A stretch of 64,000 nt of DNA from Candidatus Anammoximicrobium sp. (lineage in GTDB: Bacteria; Planctomycetota; Planctomycetia; Pirellulales; Pirellulaceae), in assembly GCA_012515235.1 (NCBI GenBank), contig JAAYYU010000027.1:62001-126000 (forward strand), written 5' to 3'. The position numbers were made by a program, and so were the translations under genes. Positions within the stretch are counted from its first letter, which is position 1. The number at the start of each line of letters is the position of its first letter. This document shows, one piece after another, positions 24,429 through 32,983 of this stretch. The notes under the pieces were generated by a model. It made no database searches. It was given only the letters and a program-made list of their open reading frames with translations, and was not told the DNA's origin.

Positions 24429-25442
24429 CTAGAACCCGCGGGCGGCTTTGACGTCGTCGAAGTCGCGGAGGTGGTAGCCGATTCCGACGAAGTCCAGGGT
24501 CCGGCAGAGGGCGCGCAGCGCGACGCCGAAGCCGTCCGGGCCGCTGAAACCGCCGAACTGGCCGCCGCCCTTGACGTGCGGCTCCAGGTCCAAAAACACG
24601 CCGGGCACGCCGCGTTTCTTGAGCTTCTTCTCCAGCTTGGGAATCGCGCCGCGCAGGTCGCGGAGGATCGCCTCGTGGCCCGTGTCGCCGCGGTCCGCCG
24701 GCACGAAGTTCTTCAGTGCTTCCTCGTCGACATGGTCGGTCTTTTGGGCGGGATGCGGATGGCGGTAGTCCTTGATGTGCAGCCAGCCCAAACCGGCCTT
24801 CATCTCGCGAAACTGCTGGAGGCATTCGTCCGCCGAGCAGCCCAGGGTCACGATATTGGCTCCGTCGAAGATCAGCATCAACGCCGGATGATTCACCTGG
24901 CGATGGATCTCGGCCAGCAGACTGCCGCTCTGGCCCACGAGGTTGGCTTCCAATTCCAGGCCGAAGATCAAATCGCTGCGGTGGCACGCTTCGGCGATCT
25001 TGCCCAACTGCTCCACCACCTGCGGCAGATGCTCCCGCGGGTCGGTGCCCCTCGGATGGTAAAAGGAGAATCCGCGGATCAACTTCGTCTCAAACGCATG
25101 GGCCAACTCGCAGGCTTGCTGGACTTCCTGCGCCAGATACTTCTTGAAAGGGACGAACCGGTTGTGAGTCCCGTCGTCCACGTCCAACAGTTTGACTTTG
25201 CCGATCGGCGATCCGATCGAGGACACGTTCAGGCCGTACTCGTCCTGCAGATGCCGGATCTTGGCGATTTCCGCTTTCGTGAGCGCCATGACGTTCTTGA
25301 CGCCTTGACCCGCATCGATGAAGCGAACCGTGTAGTACTGCAACCCCAGGGCGGCAAAGGCCGCGAACTGTTGCTCGGCAGTCTTCTGGTTCGCAGCTTC
25401 ATCGGCAAAACCGGACAAGATCACGGTCGGGTTGTCGGTCAT
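24429..25442 (-). CDS. Sugar phosphate isomerase/epimerase (xylose isomerase-like TIM barrel)
   Basis: The 337-residue protein has the pattern of the AP endonuclease 2 / xylose isomerase-like barrel family, with metal-ligand regions in FGLELEANL, LMLIFDGANIVTLG, LGWLHIKDYR and GVFLDLEPHVKGGG. Such proteins isomerise or epimerise sugars or inositols, and in planctomycetes they are numerous and of unknown substrate. ATG 25442 was chosen (AAAGG 9 bases upstream); ATG 25451 is possible. It belongs to a minus-strand run with a class V aminotransferase and a beta-helix protein, spaced widely enough that a single operon is not certain. Confidence 0.85.
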   Translation of the reverse strand: MTDNPTVILSGFADEAANQKTAEQQFAAFAALGLQYYTVRFIDAGQGVKNVMALTKAEIAKIRHLQDEYGLNVSSIGSPIGKVKLLDVDDGTHNRFVPFKKYLAQEVQQACELAHAFETKLIRGFSFYHPRGTDPREHLPQVVEQLGKIAEACHRSDLIFGLELEANLVGQSGSLLAEIHRQVNHPALMLIFDGANIVTLGCSADECLQQFREMKAGLGWLHIKDYRHPHPAQKTDHVDEEALKNFVPADRGDTGHEAILRDLRGAIPKLEKKLKKRGVPGVFLDLEPHVKGGGQFGGFSGPDGFGVALRALCRTLDFVGIGYHLRDFDDVKAARGF

Positions 25443-25611
25443 GGAAATCATCCTTTGCTGGTTCAAGGAAACGGGCGAAGCCAAGTCGAAAAGCGTGCGA
25501 TCATTGTGCCGCCTGGAGGGACGGCTTACAAGTAGCCGTAAGACGAGACTCGAGTTGCGGAAGGGGAGAATCCCGAACGGACTCACCCGCGACAGCGCCG
25601 CGACGGTTCGC

Positions 25612-26739
25612 TCAGACCTGCTTCAACGCCGTTCGCAGTTCGCGGAGCAAGGTTTGCACGTCGTCGGCCGTGTTGTACCCGTGAAGGGCGATACGCAGCC
25701 GCCCGGCGTGGGACATGAGGTGGATGTTCCGCTGGTGCAAATACTGATGAATCTCGGCAGCTCGCGGATGGCGGAAGGCCAGGATTCCCGCGAGCGGTTC
25801 GTTGGCCGGCGTCAGCATTTCGATCGGGAGCCCCTGCAGTTCGCGGCGGCACTGTTCGACCAGCGGCTGGGCCGCGGCGTGAATCTGCGCGACGCCGACG
25901 CCGCGCAGGTACTCCAGGGCCGCTCGGATGGCATAGACGGCTGCAAAATTCGGCATCCCCACGGCGAAACTCGGCGCTCCCGGTTGGCTGACCGCGCGTT
26001 CAAACCGCTCCGCTCCAAAGGCGTCCTGCAGATGAAACCAGCCTCCCGCCGGAACGGTCCAACGGTCCGCGACCCGGTGCGGCACACCGACCAGCCCCCC
26101 GCCGTGCGTCGCCAGAATCCACTTGTGGCTGCTGCTGATGATCAGATCGGCATCGGCCAGGTCCAGCGGGATGCGGCCCAAAGCCTGCGTCACATCCACC
26201 GCGACCAGGGCAGGCGAGTGCCGGCGAACCGCGGCGACCGTTTCGCCCAGCGGCAAGACGAATCCGTTGAAGAAGCTGACCAGCGAGGCCGTCACCAACC
26301 GGGTCCGGGGCGACAGCAGCCCGACCAGGTCCTCGACGCGGAGGGCACCGTCCACGGACCGCCACACGCGCACCGTGGCTCGACAACTGGACTGCAGCCA
26401 GGGCGTGACGCCGGCAGGGAAGTCAAGATTGTTGACAACGACTTCGTCGCCCGGCTGAAGCTGCAAGGCCAGAGCGGCCAGGTTAAAGGCTTCGGAAGCG
26501 CACGAGCAGATGGCGACCTCGGCCGCCGTCAGTCCGTAGAACTCGGCCACGAGTGCCTTGGCCGCCTCCAACTCTCGGAAATGGGGCTCGCGGCCGTCCA
26601 TGCCGGTCTGCTTGTCCGCACCGTACTGCAGCAGCGCCTCGCGCACACACCGCGGAGGAATGCCCTCTGCCGCCGTATTCAGATAGACCATGTCTTGCAG
26701 CGTGGGGAAATCCCGATTTCGTGTTTCCGGCGTCAACAT
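25612..26739 (-). CDS. Class V aminotransferase (cysteine desulfurase-like fold)
   Basis: This 375-residue PLP enzyme resembles class V aminotransferases such as SufS/CsdA and isopenicillin N epimerase-like proteins. The PLP lysine is in ISSSHKWILATHGGG, and the Asp contacting the ring nitrogen is in LVAVDVTQALG. The start YLNTAAEGIPP is the usual N-terminal substrate loop. No clear catalytic Cys of cysteine desulfurases was seen, so an aminotransferase or epimerase role is as likely. ATG 26739 has AAGGAG 7 bases upstream. A fragment that matches its first 20 codons recurs at 29377-29436. No Fe-S assembly genes are nearby. Confidence 0.85.
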   Translation of the reverse strand: MLTPETRNRDFPTLQDMVYLNTAAEGIPPRCVREALLQYGADKQTGMDGREPHFRELEAAKALVAEFYGLTAAEVAICSCASEAFNLAALALQLQPGDEVVVNNLDFPAGVTPWLQSSCRATVRVWRSVDGALRVEDLVGLLSPRTRLVTASLVSFFNGFVLPLGETVAAVRRHSPALVAVDVTQALGRIPLDLADADLIISSSHKWILATHGGGLVGVPHRVADRWTVPAGGWFHLQDAFGAERFERAVSQPGAPSFAVGMPNFAAVYAIRAALEYLRGVGVAQIHAAAQPLVEQCRRELQGLPIEMLTPANEPLAGILAFRHPRAAEIHQYLHQRNIHLMSHAGRLRIALHGYNTADDVQTLLRELRTALKQV

Positions 26740-26788
26740 GGTCGTCTCCTTTCGCTTCCGGGCTCTAGCACGGTTGGAGAAGATCGGA

Positions 26789-26853
26789 AGCGGAACGGCG
26801 CTAGCCACCGGTCCCGAATTCGCCGCAAGACCGGCAGCTAGCGCCGTGCCGCT
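26789..26853. repeat. AGCGGnACGGCGCTAGC palindromic repeat, copy 1
   Basis: The left arm AGCGGAACGGCGCTAGC and right arm GCTAGCGCCGTGCCGCT are complementary with one mismatch, with further pairing of ACCGGTC and GACCGG toward the centre. A degenerate copy with the same order of blocks lies at 48702-48770. Confidence 0.8.
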
Positions 26854-26859
26854 CACGCG

Positions 26860-28917
26860 TCATCTTGGCTGCGGCCCGATCTTATCGAAGGGGATGGGCT
26901 GGAAGCCGGGAAGCCGCCGGAACACTTCGGCGTCGGGACGCAGCAGGAAATTCCCCTTGTCCGCATCCACGAACCCCGGATCGGCGTCGGTCGCCCAGAT
27001 CTCCTCCTCCGCAAATTTCCAGTTGCCGCTGCTGACCTGCTCGCAGCGCACTAGCACGTTGTTTTTCGCGTGGTTCACGCGCACCTGGCCGGGCTGCGGG
27101 TTCATAAAGCCGACCAGACTCGGATAACGCGTCGTGTACGGCGGCCGGGTGATGTCCACTTCCTGCAGCAATCGCGTCTGCCATTGGCAGCCTTGCCCGC
27201 CGTCTACGGCTTCCTTCCAGCGTTTATCGTTCCACGGCGCCGAGCCGAGCGGGCGCCGGCATTCGATGAAGATATTGTTTTCCGCCGTATTGTCGTGGCC
27301 GCCGTGCGAAAACACCGTTCCAAAGCTGCCGCGGCCCGGATGGCCGCAACGCACGAAGATGTTGCCGAACACCGTATCGCCGCCGTCGCCGTCGTCAAAG
27401 TAGACCGCCGCCGTGCCGTGGCCCAGCGGGCTGCCGATGTCGCTCCAGAAGTTATAGCGGATGACGTTCCCGCGGCAGGAAGGATTGCGGCCTTTGTACA
27501 GCGCGCCGGCGTCGTCGGAGGCGGTGCACACGTCCCGCACGATGTTGTATTCAAACACGTGGTCGTTGCCCCCGATCCCGACCGCCATGTGCGGCGCTTC
27601 GTACAGCAGATTGTGGGCCGCGCGATTGCCGACGCCGCCCAACCGGATGCCGCTGGCATACGTGAGCTGATGCTGCGAGAACCGCCCGATGCGGTTGTTC
27701 ACGGCCTGGTGGCCGGCCGCCGCAAGCGTCCTGCGGTCGCCGCCCTCCAGGACCAGGCCGCCCGTGCCCGTGTCGTGGATGCGGCAGCCTTCGACGCGAT
27801 GCCCCGCGCCGCCGGTGACAGAAATGCCCAGCTGGCGAGTGTTGCGGATTTCACACGCCTCAATCCGGTTGCCGTTGCCGCCGGACACCTCGATGCCGTG
27901 GCCCAGGGACGCTTCCACAATGAACCCGCGCCACGTCACGTGCGAAGCGTCGTGCAGCGAGACCAAAGGCGTCTTCAACGCCGACAGAACGACGCGGGCG
28001 CCCGCCAATTCGCCCGGCGGCCAGAAGAAGAGCCGGCCGGCAGCGTGGTCGAGGAAGAATTCGCCCGGCTGGTCCAACTCCTCCAACAGGTTCAACGCTC
28101 GATACCGGCGCGGCGCGGGATTGCCCTGACGGATGCCGTACAGGGTGGGCCGGCCCAACGTGATCTGGCGCTTGTCCACGTCGATGGCCTTGACCTTGAT
28201 CGTTTCTTCGTACCAGTCGAAACACCAGTAACCCAACAGCCACACGCCGGCCTCGACGTTCCAGCGGGCCGGCCGGTCGCCGTTGTATTCAAAGCTGCCG
28301 GGTCGCGGCGACGCGTCGCCCGAACGCGGGACGGAGCCCGACTCGACGATCTTGGCGATCGTCGCCCAGCCTTCGTTCGGCCAGCGGGCGGGCGTCATGC
28401 GTTGGTCGTTGAAGAACAACTCCGGCACCGCCGGCGCGCCGCGAAAGCTGTCGGGATAGCTGCCCAGGTCCTTGACTCCGGTCCCCGCCAGGTCGGCCTG
28501 CAGGACCTTGCCGCGCGAGGTCGAATCGAGACGCGACAACACCTTTTCGTCGCGGACAGGTTGAAAGGCGTCGGGAGACAGGGCCGCCCCGCCGCACAGA
28601 CGGACCTCCTCGCCCGCCGCCGCCTGCCACACGACGGGCGCGGCTTCCGTGCCGGAATCCTGCGCGCCCAGCACCAAGCTCGCGCCGAGGCGGTACGTGC
28701 CGCCGCGGACGAGAACCGTAACCGGCTGAGTCAGCGGTCCTGCTTGCGTCAGCTTGCGCACCTCGTCGCGTGCCCGCTCCAGCGTCGCGAAAGGCCCGGC
28801 CTGGGTGCCCGGATTGGCGTCGTTGCCTGCCGGCGAGACGTAGAATTCGGCCGCAGGGACTTCGGCCCAGGAGATCGCAAGAACTGCTGTGGCAAAAGCT
28901 CGGGTAAATCGGTTCAT
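26860..28917 (-). CDS. Exported right-handed parallel beta-helix protein
   Basis: This 685-residue protein has a signal peptide (about 1-22, ATAVLAISWAEVPAAE) followed at once by the motif FYVSPAGNDANPGTQAGPF. That motif opens many beta-helix glycan-active proteins of planctomycetes and Bacteroidetes. The helix body shows repeats such as NRIEACEIRNTRQLGISV, HRVEGCRIHDTGTGGLVL and EYNIVRDVCTASDDAG. Expected fold and location are secreted or periplasmic, acting on or binding polysaccharide. ATG 28917 was chosen over 28977 because the signal peptide starts there. Together with the partial protein at 1-1995 the window has two such proteins, but they differ in domain layout. Confidence 0.85.
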   Translation of the reverse strand: MNRFTRAFATAVLAISWAEVPAAEFYVSPAGNDANPGTQAGPFATLERARDEVRKLTQAGPLTQPVTVLVRGGTYRLGASLVLGAQDSGTEAAPVVWQAAAGEEVRLCGGAALSPDAFQPVRDEKVLSRLDSTSRGKVLQADLAGTGVKDLGSYPDSFRGAPAVPELFFNDQRMTPARWPNEGWATIAKIVESGSVPRSGDASPRPGSFEYNGDRPARWNVEAGVWLLGYWCFDWYEETIKVKAIDVDKRQITLGRPTLYGIRQGNPAPRRYRALNLLEELDQPGEFFLDHAAGRLFFWPPGELAGARVVLSALKTPLVSLHDASHVTWRGFIVEASLGHGIEVSGGNGNRIEACEIRNTRQLGISVTGGAGHRVEGCRIHDTGTGGLVLEGGDRRTLAAAGHQAVNNRIGRFSQHQLTYASGIRLGGVGNRAAHNLLYEAPHMAVGIGGNDHVFEYNIVRDVCTASDDAGALYKGRNPSCRGNVIRYNFWSDIGSPLGHGTAAVYFDDGDGGDTVFGNIFVRCGHPGRGSFGTVFSHGGHDNTAENNIFIECRRPLGSAPWNDKRWKEAVDGGQGCQWQTRLLQEVDITRPPYTTRYPSLVGFMNPQPGQVRVNHAKNNVLVRCEQVSSGNWKFAEEEIWATDADPGFVDADKGNFLLRPDAEVFRRLPGFQPIPFDKIGPQPR

Positions 28918-29376
28918 GGTTCTGGCCCTTTTCGATAGATTCAGCCTGAGCTGACGCTCCGAAGAACGGAGCCGCATGTTGACGCGATTGCGATCCGTCT
29001 ACGCCGGTGGAGCGACCGCGGACACGGAGCGGAACGGAATGCCTCGTCCGATTCCCCTCGCCGTTGCTCGTCCGTTGAGTAGTATAACGCAGCTGGATCT
29101 ATGCCTACAAGCGAGTACGGCGACCAACCGAATGCGATCACTGCCGAGAAAATGAGAGGCCGCAAGCCTGGAACGGCTCCCGGAGAGTTTTCGGCCTCGC
29201 CGCGAACTGCCACGACTGTCGACCGGCTCGGTAATCATCGATTCGGCGTCCTGGTTTCAGGTTAATCTGATGCTTCTCGTCATTCTCCCGCGAGATTCGG
29301 CACCAGACATTTCCCCCGGAATGTTCCTTGACGTAGTGGTGTCTCGATACCTTCTTGCTCGGAACCCCAAAGAAGT
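28918..29376. other. Noncoding stretch upstream of the beta-helix gene
   Basis: No supported gene, RNA or repeat was recognised. It should contain the promoter of the minus-strand beta-helix gene, but no convincing hexamer pair was identified. Confidence 0.4.
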
Positions 29377-29436
29377 CAACTGGGTCATGCCTTGGAGCGA
29401 GGCGAAGTCCCGATTCCGGGTTTCTGCCGTCAACAG
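29377..29436 (-). pseudogene. Duplicated 5' fragment of the class V aminotransferase gene
   Basis: The minus strand encodes LLTAETRNRDFASLQGMTQL, matching MLTPETRNRDFPTLQDMVYL, the start of the aminotransferase at 26739, at 14 of 20 positions. The DNA matches too. After this block the similarity stops, and the Met codon is CTG here. Its first bases overlap the stop codon of the membrane protein gene at 29430. It is probably the remnant of a duplicated or transposed gene end. Confidence 0.5.
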
Positions 29437-30254
29437 GCGCGTCTGCCTCGACAAGCGACAATGCGAGGCATCTTTGCCAACAGCGGGTACGCGATCAGGA
29501 CCAGGACCATGTAGCCCAGCAGCCACGGAGGCAGCCAATCGCCCGCGGCGATGCCAAACGGCCGATATTCGCGCAAACGTATCTGCGTCTCGACGTCGCC
29601 GCCGTGGGTCTGTCCCGTGGGAGCGGAGCGGTTTTGGCCGATCAGGACAAGATGGTCGAAGGACCGGTCGCGAAACCGAAGCGTCAACAAGTACTCGCCG
29701 CCAGTGGCCGCCTGCAGCAGCCAGGTCGCCGTCCCTCGCGGGCTGCCGCCGCGCTCTGCCGGTATGATTTCTCGGACCCAGCCTCCCTGACTGTGCAGTC
29801 CCGAACAAGGGACGAGATGCACGACCGAGCTGGCGGCGGTGGCCGGCAGCCAAGCCACGAACTCCACGGGTTCCTGCGGCGCCGGCGGCAGATAGTGAAA
29901 CCGCTGGGCAGCCCAAGTCAGCAGTATCGCCCACGTCAGCAGCGAGACCAGCAGCGTGCGAGCCTCCTGCCGCGCCCGCAGCAGGGCAACCGCTCCAGCC
30001 GTGCGCCGGTATCGAACCCGCGCGGGTTCATCGTTACGGAGACGCGCGTCGCGGATCAGTTGCTTGAGTCGCCGCTGGTCTTGGCGAACGCGTCGCAACA
30101 GCGTCTGGTCCGTCACGAGCCGGCGGAGTCCGACGGCAACGAGGGCCGAAAGAACCGCCAGCAGGACCAGCGCCGCATCGCGAGGCAGCCACAGCAGCCA
30201 ACCCAACAGGGCGTCGCCCAGACGACAACACGTATCTCGCCAAAGGTCACTCAT
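29430..30254 (-). CDS. Three-span membrane protein with Oxa1/EMC3-like (DUF106-like) topology
   Basis: The 274-residue protein has a first membrane helix (about 18-42), a charged coiled coil (about 45-95; LRRVRQDQRRLKQLIRDARLR), a second helix (about 97-115), a soluble beta-rich domain of about 120 residues, and a last helix near 240-262. A coiled coil between helices 1 and 2 with three core helices is the layout of the YidC/Oxa1/EMC3 superfamily. The inserted extracytoplasmic domain is unusual. It starts at ATG 30254, overlapping the stop of the upstream gene in ATGA, so it is translationally coupled as the last of three genes. Assignment to the superfamily is a pattern-based guess; function unknown. 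Confidence 0.65.
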   Translation of the reverse strand: MSDLWRDTCCRLGDALLGWLLWLPRDAALVLLAVLSALVAVGLRRLVTDQTLLRRVRQDQRRLKQLIRDARLRNDEPARVRYRRTAGAVALLRARQEARTLLVSLLTWAILLTWAAQRFHYLPPAPQEPVEFVAWLPATAASSVVHLVPCSGLHSQGGWVREIIPAERGGSPRGTATWLLQAATGGEYLLTLRFRDRSFDHLVLIGQNRSAPTGQTHGGDVETQIRLREYRPFGIAAGDWLPPWLLGYMVLVLIAYPLLAKMPRIVACRGRRAC

Positions 30255-32983
30255 GGCGCGGATTCCCCCTCGCAGACGAGGCAACCGCGGTCGCCGTCCA
30301 CCACGACGACTTGGCCGTCACGAAGCAACTGCCCGGCACCGGCCAGCACCACCGCGGGGATGCCGAGTTGCCGCGCGACGATGGCGCCGTGCGACAGCAG
30401 GCCGCCGCGCTCCACGACCACGGCGACCGCCCGCAGCAGCAATGGCGTCAGGCCGGTATCCAACGATGGGCAAACCAGCACCGAGCCGGCGGGCATGTCG
30501 TACGCCGATCTGGCCGCCGTCCAGATGCGCACCGGCCCGCGAGCCGTGCCGGCCGAAATCACCGTCGCTTCCATCCTGACGCCCGCAGTCGCCGGTTGCG
30601 GTGGGGCGGCGTCGAGGGCTTCCAAGTGTCCAGGATCGACCGTCTCCGGAACAGCCAAACGCTGGACCAGTTGCCAACGCTGCCGCCGCTGGCGAATCCC
30701 TTCGCGCGAAAACTGCAACGCGGACAATTCGTCGTATCGCAGAAAGAACACGTCCTCGCCCAGTTTTCGGCGACGACCGATTTCCCGAACGGCCTGGCGG
30801 ATCAGTTCGTAGCCCAGCAGGAACGTATGCCGGGCCGATTCGCGATACGGCAACAGCTGCTGCGCCTGTCGCGCCTCGCGTTCGACCACGGGGATGAAAC
30901 TCGACGCGCCGTGATCGGCCAGACGCTCAGCCAGCGATCGCCAGGCTCGCTCGCGCTCTTCGGCTGCCCGTTGCCGCAGCGTTTCCGGATCCGCCGCCTT
31001 GGTGTCGCGGAGCCAGGCTGCCAGACGCTGCAACTGATTTGGAATCTCACGCCAGCGGGGCGCGGCCAACTCCATCTCGCCGGGGCCTCGATGGCCGAAT
31101 TCCTGCAGGAACTGCGCGACGCTGAGCTGCCCTTGGGCGAGGCGATACAGGGCGGCCTGGCAGGCAGCCGTAGGCGGCTCGGCCAGCCCTCGCACCAAAT
31201 CGCGCGCCCCGCGGCCGCCTTCCTCCGCGCCCATCAGGCGGACCAGCCGGCTCTCCAACGCGCGCATGGCCAGGGCGGCAAAGAAGGCCGGACGCAGCCA
31301 TTCGGCGGCGAACTCGTCCAGGACCCGCGCACAGCGTTCCTCCAGCAACGCCGCAAGTTCGGCGTCGGACAGAGGCGTCAAGTCCGCCTGCCGCTGCTGC
31401 CGCACGTAAGTCAGGTACGTGGGCAGCGCCCGCTGCTCAAATCGTTCCGCAACTCGAACCGACTCGCGCTTCACCCGCCGGGACCCGCGCCAGACGGTCC
31501 ACAACAGCACCGGCAACCGGAACAGCAGCCAGGGGTCCGCCCGTTCCGGCGCCAGGCTGGTCGGACCGCGTTCAATCAGCTGCGGGGACCGCTGCAAGGC
31601 GTTCACATCATATCCCACGGGCCATCCCGCGCCGAAGATCTCCGCCAACCGGTCGGGGTCGGCATAAATCCGGCCTGCCACCAACTCCAGAAAACCGTGC
31701 TCGCAGACCCGCCGCGACGGCGCGTAGCCCAAGCCGCGGTACAACCGCCCGTAGCCGCCGCGGCCGCTCATCCAGCGGCGGACCAGGTCCCAGGTCAACG
31801 GCGTCGGCGCGGGCAGCGTCTCGTCCAGATTGTGCCGCACCCACAGCCGCGTGCCGTATTCGCGCGCCGAGCGCTCCAGACGCTCCAACTCCTCGGCGCG
31901 AACCTCCGCCAGCCGTTGGCCGCTGTCCGGCTGATCCATCCGGCGAGCCTGGAACAGCCAGAACTGGCCGGCCGCCCAGCCCCATTCGACGTCGGCCGGA
32001 CCGCCCAACAGCGACTCGACCCGCACCGCCAGCGCGCAAAGTTCTGTCAACTGCGACGCATCCAGGATCGGCTCGCCGGGCTCCGTTGTTGCCTGCACGG
32101 ACAACCGGTTCGCAAAGGCCAGGCGTGCCGGGCCGGCGCGACGGCCTGGAAGGACCGTCCCGGCGCGATCGACCTCGTACCGCTGCGGCTGGGCGTGGCC
32201 GGAAACCAGCTGGTCGCCGAGGCCGCGCACGGCTTCGATCACAAACGCCTCGCCTCCCGGCTGCCGCGGATCGTGCGAGAACAGCACTCCCGCCGCCTCG
32301 ACCGCCAGCATGGCCTGCACGGTTACGGCCGTGCCCGATGCATCATCCAACTGACGCAGGCGGCGGAACGTGGCCGCCCGCTCGCTGGACCAGGAGTCAA
32401 ACACGGCCGAGATGCACTGCTGCAACAGGTCCCACGGGTCCTGCGGAAACGGCCGGCCGCAGACGCATGCGTATTGCTCCAGCAGCGCGAGACAGCCGCG
32501 CCGGGCGTCGTGCGGGCGGAGTTCATCCGAGCCCGCGTGCAACTCGAAGCCCGTCGCTGCGGCAAAGTCGCTCACAAAGCGGACGTAGGCGGACCACAGT
32601 CCGGCGTCCGCCAGCGATTCCGCCAGCCCTTGAGTCAGGCCGCAGTTGAGCAGCGTCAGCAGCATCCCCGGCATGGACTCCGGCCCGCCGCTGCGGACCG
32701 CCAGCAGCAGGGGCTGCGGCGCCGAGCAGAACGGCCGCCCCACTTTCCGCTCCAGTTCACCTACGGCTTCGACCACCTGCTCCCACAAGCCGTCCGGCCA
32801 GCAGCGGCCGCCGGCCAGGTACTGCCGGCAGGCCTCGGTCCCAATCGTGAAGCAGGGCGGTGTCGGCAGTCCCGCGGCGCAAAGCATCCGCAGCGCAGCT
32901 CCTTTGCCCCCCAGCGCCGTCACGGGGTCACGCGCCTCGGACAACGGCTCGCGCGGATGGTACAGCCATCGTGGCGATTTCAT
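30251..32983 (-). CDS. PPDK/rifampin-phosphotransferase-like enzyme with phosphohistidine domain
   Basis: This 910-residue protein has an N-terminal ATP-grasp domain of the pyruvate phosphate dikinase type (ALGGKGAALRML, then AVRSGGPESMPGMLLTLLN). A long helical middle part (about 380-770) follows, then a C-terminal swivelling phosphohistidine domain with GGLLSHGAIVARQLGIP (His about 865). There is no C-terminal PEP-binding barrel. That order matches rifampin phosphotransferases and related dikinases, which use ATP to phosphorylate a small molecule through the His. The true acceptor is unknown. ATG 32983 overlaps the upstream stop and the gene's own stop overlaps the next start, both in ATGA, so it is the middle gene of a coupled trio. 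Confidence 0.8.
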   Translation of the reverse strand: MKSPRWLYHPREPLSEARDPVTALGGKGAALRMLCAAGLPTPPCFTIGTEACRQYLAGGRCWPDGLWEQVVEAVGELERKVGRPFCSAPQPLLLAVRSGGPESMPGMLLTLLNCGLTQGLAESLADAGLWSAYVRFVSDFAAATGFELHAGSDELRPHDARRGCLALLEQYACVCGRPFPQDPWDLLQQCISAVFDSWSSERAATFRRLRQLDDASGTAVTVQAMLAVEAAGVLFSHDPRQPGGEAFVIEAVRGLGDQLVSGHAQPQRYEVDRAGTVLPGRRAGPARLAFANRLSVQATTEPGEPILDASQLTELCALAVRVESLLGGPADVEWGWAAGQFWLFQARRMDQPDSGQRLAEVRAEELERLERSAREYGTRLWVRHNLDETLPAPTPLTWDLVRRWMSGRGGYGRLYRGLGYAPSRRVCEHGFLELVAGRIYADPDRLAEIFGAGWPVGYDVNALQRSPQLIERGPTSLAPERADPWLLFRLPVLLWTVWRGSRRVKRESVRVAERFEQRALPTYLTYVRQQRQADLTPLSDAELAALLEERCARVLDEFAAEWLRPAFFAALAMRALESRLVRLMGAEEGGRGARDLVRGLAEPPTAACQAALYRLAQGQLSVAQFLQEFGHRGPGEMELAAPRWREIPNQLQRLAAWLRDTKAADPETLRQRAAEERERAWRSLAERLADHGASSFIPVVEREARQAQQLLPYRESARHTFLLGYELIRQAVREIGRRRKLGEDVFFLRYDELSALQFSREGIRQRRQRWQLVQRLAVPETVDPGHLEALDAAPPQPATAGVRMEATVISAGTARGPVRIWTAARSAYDMPAGSVLVCPSLDTGLTPLLLRAVAVVVERGGLLSHGAIVARQLGIPAVVLAGAGQLLRDGQVVVVDGDRGCLVCEGESAP

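Noticed and set aside
30005-30025. tRNA T-arm-like GGTATCGAACCCGCG
   Set aside because: It lies within a coding region and no acceptor or anticodon stems surround it.
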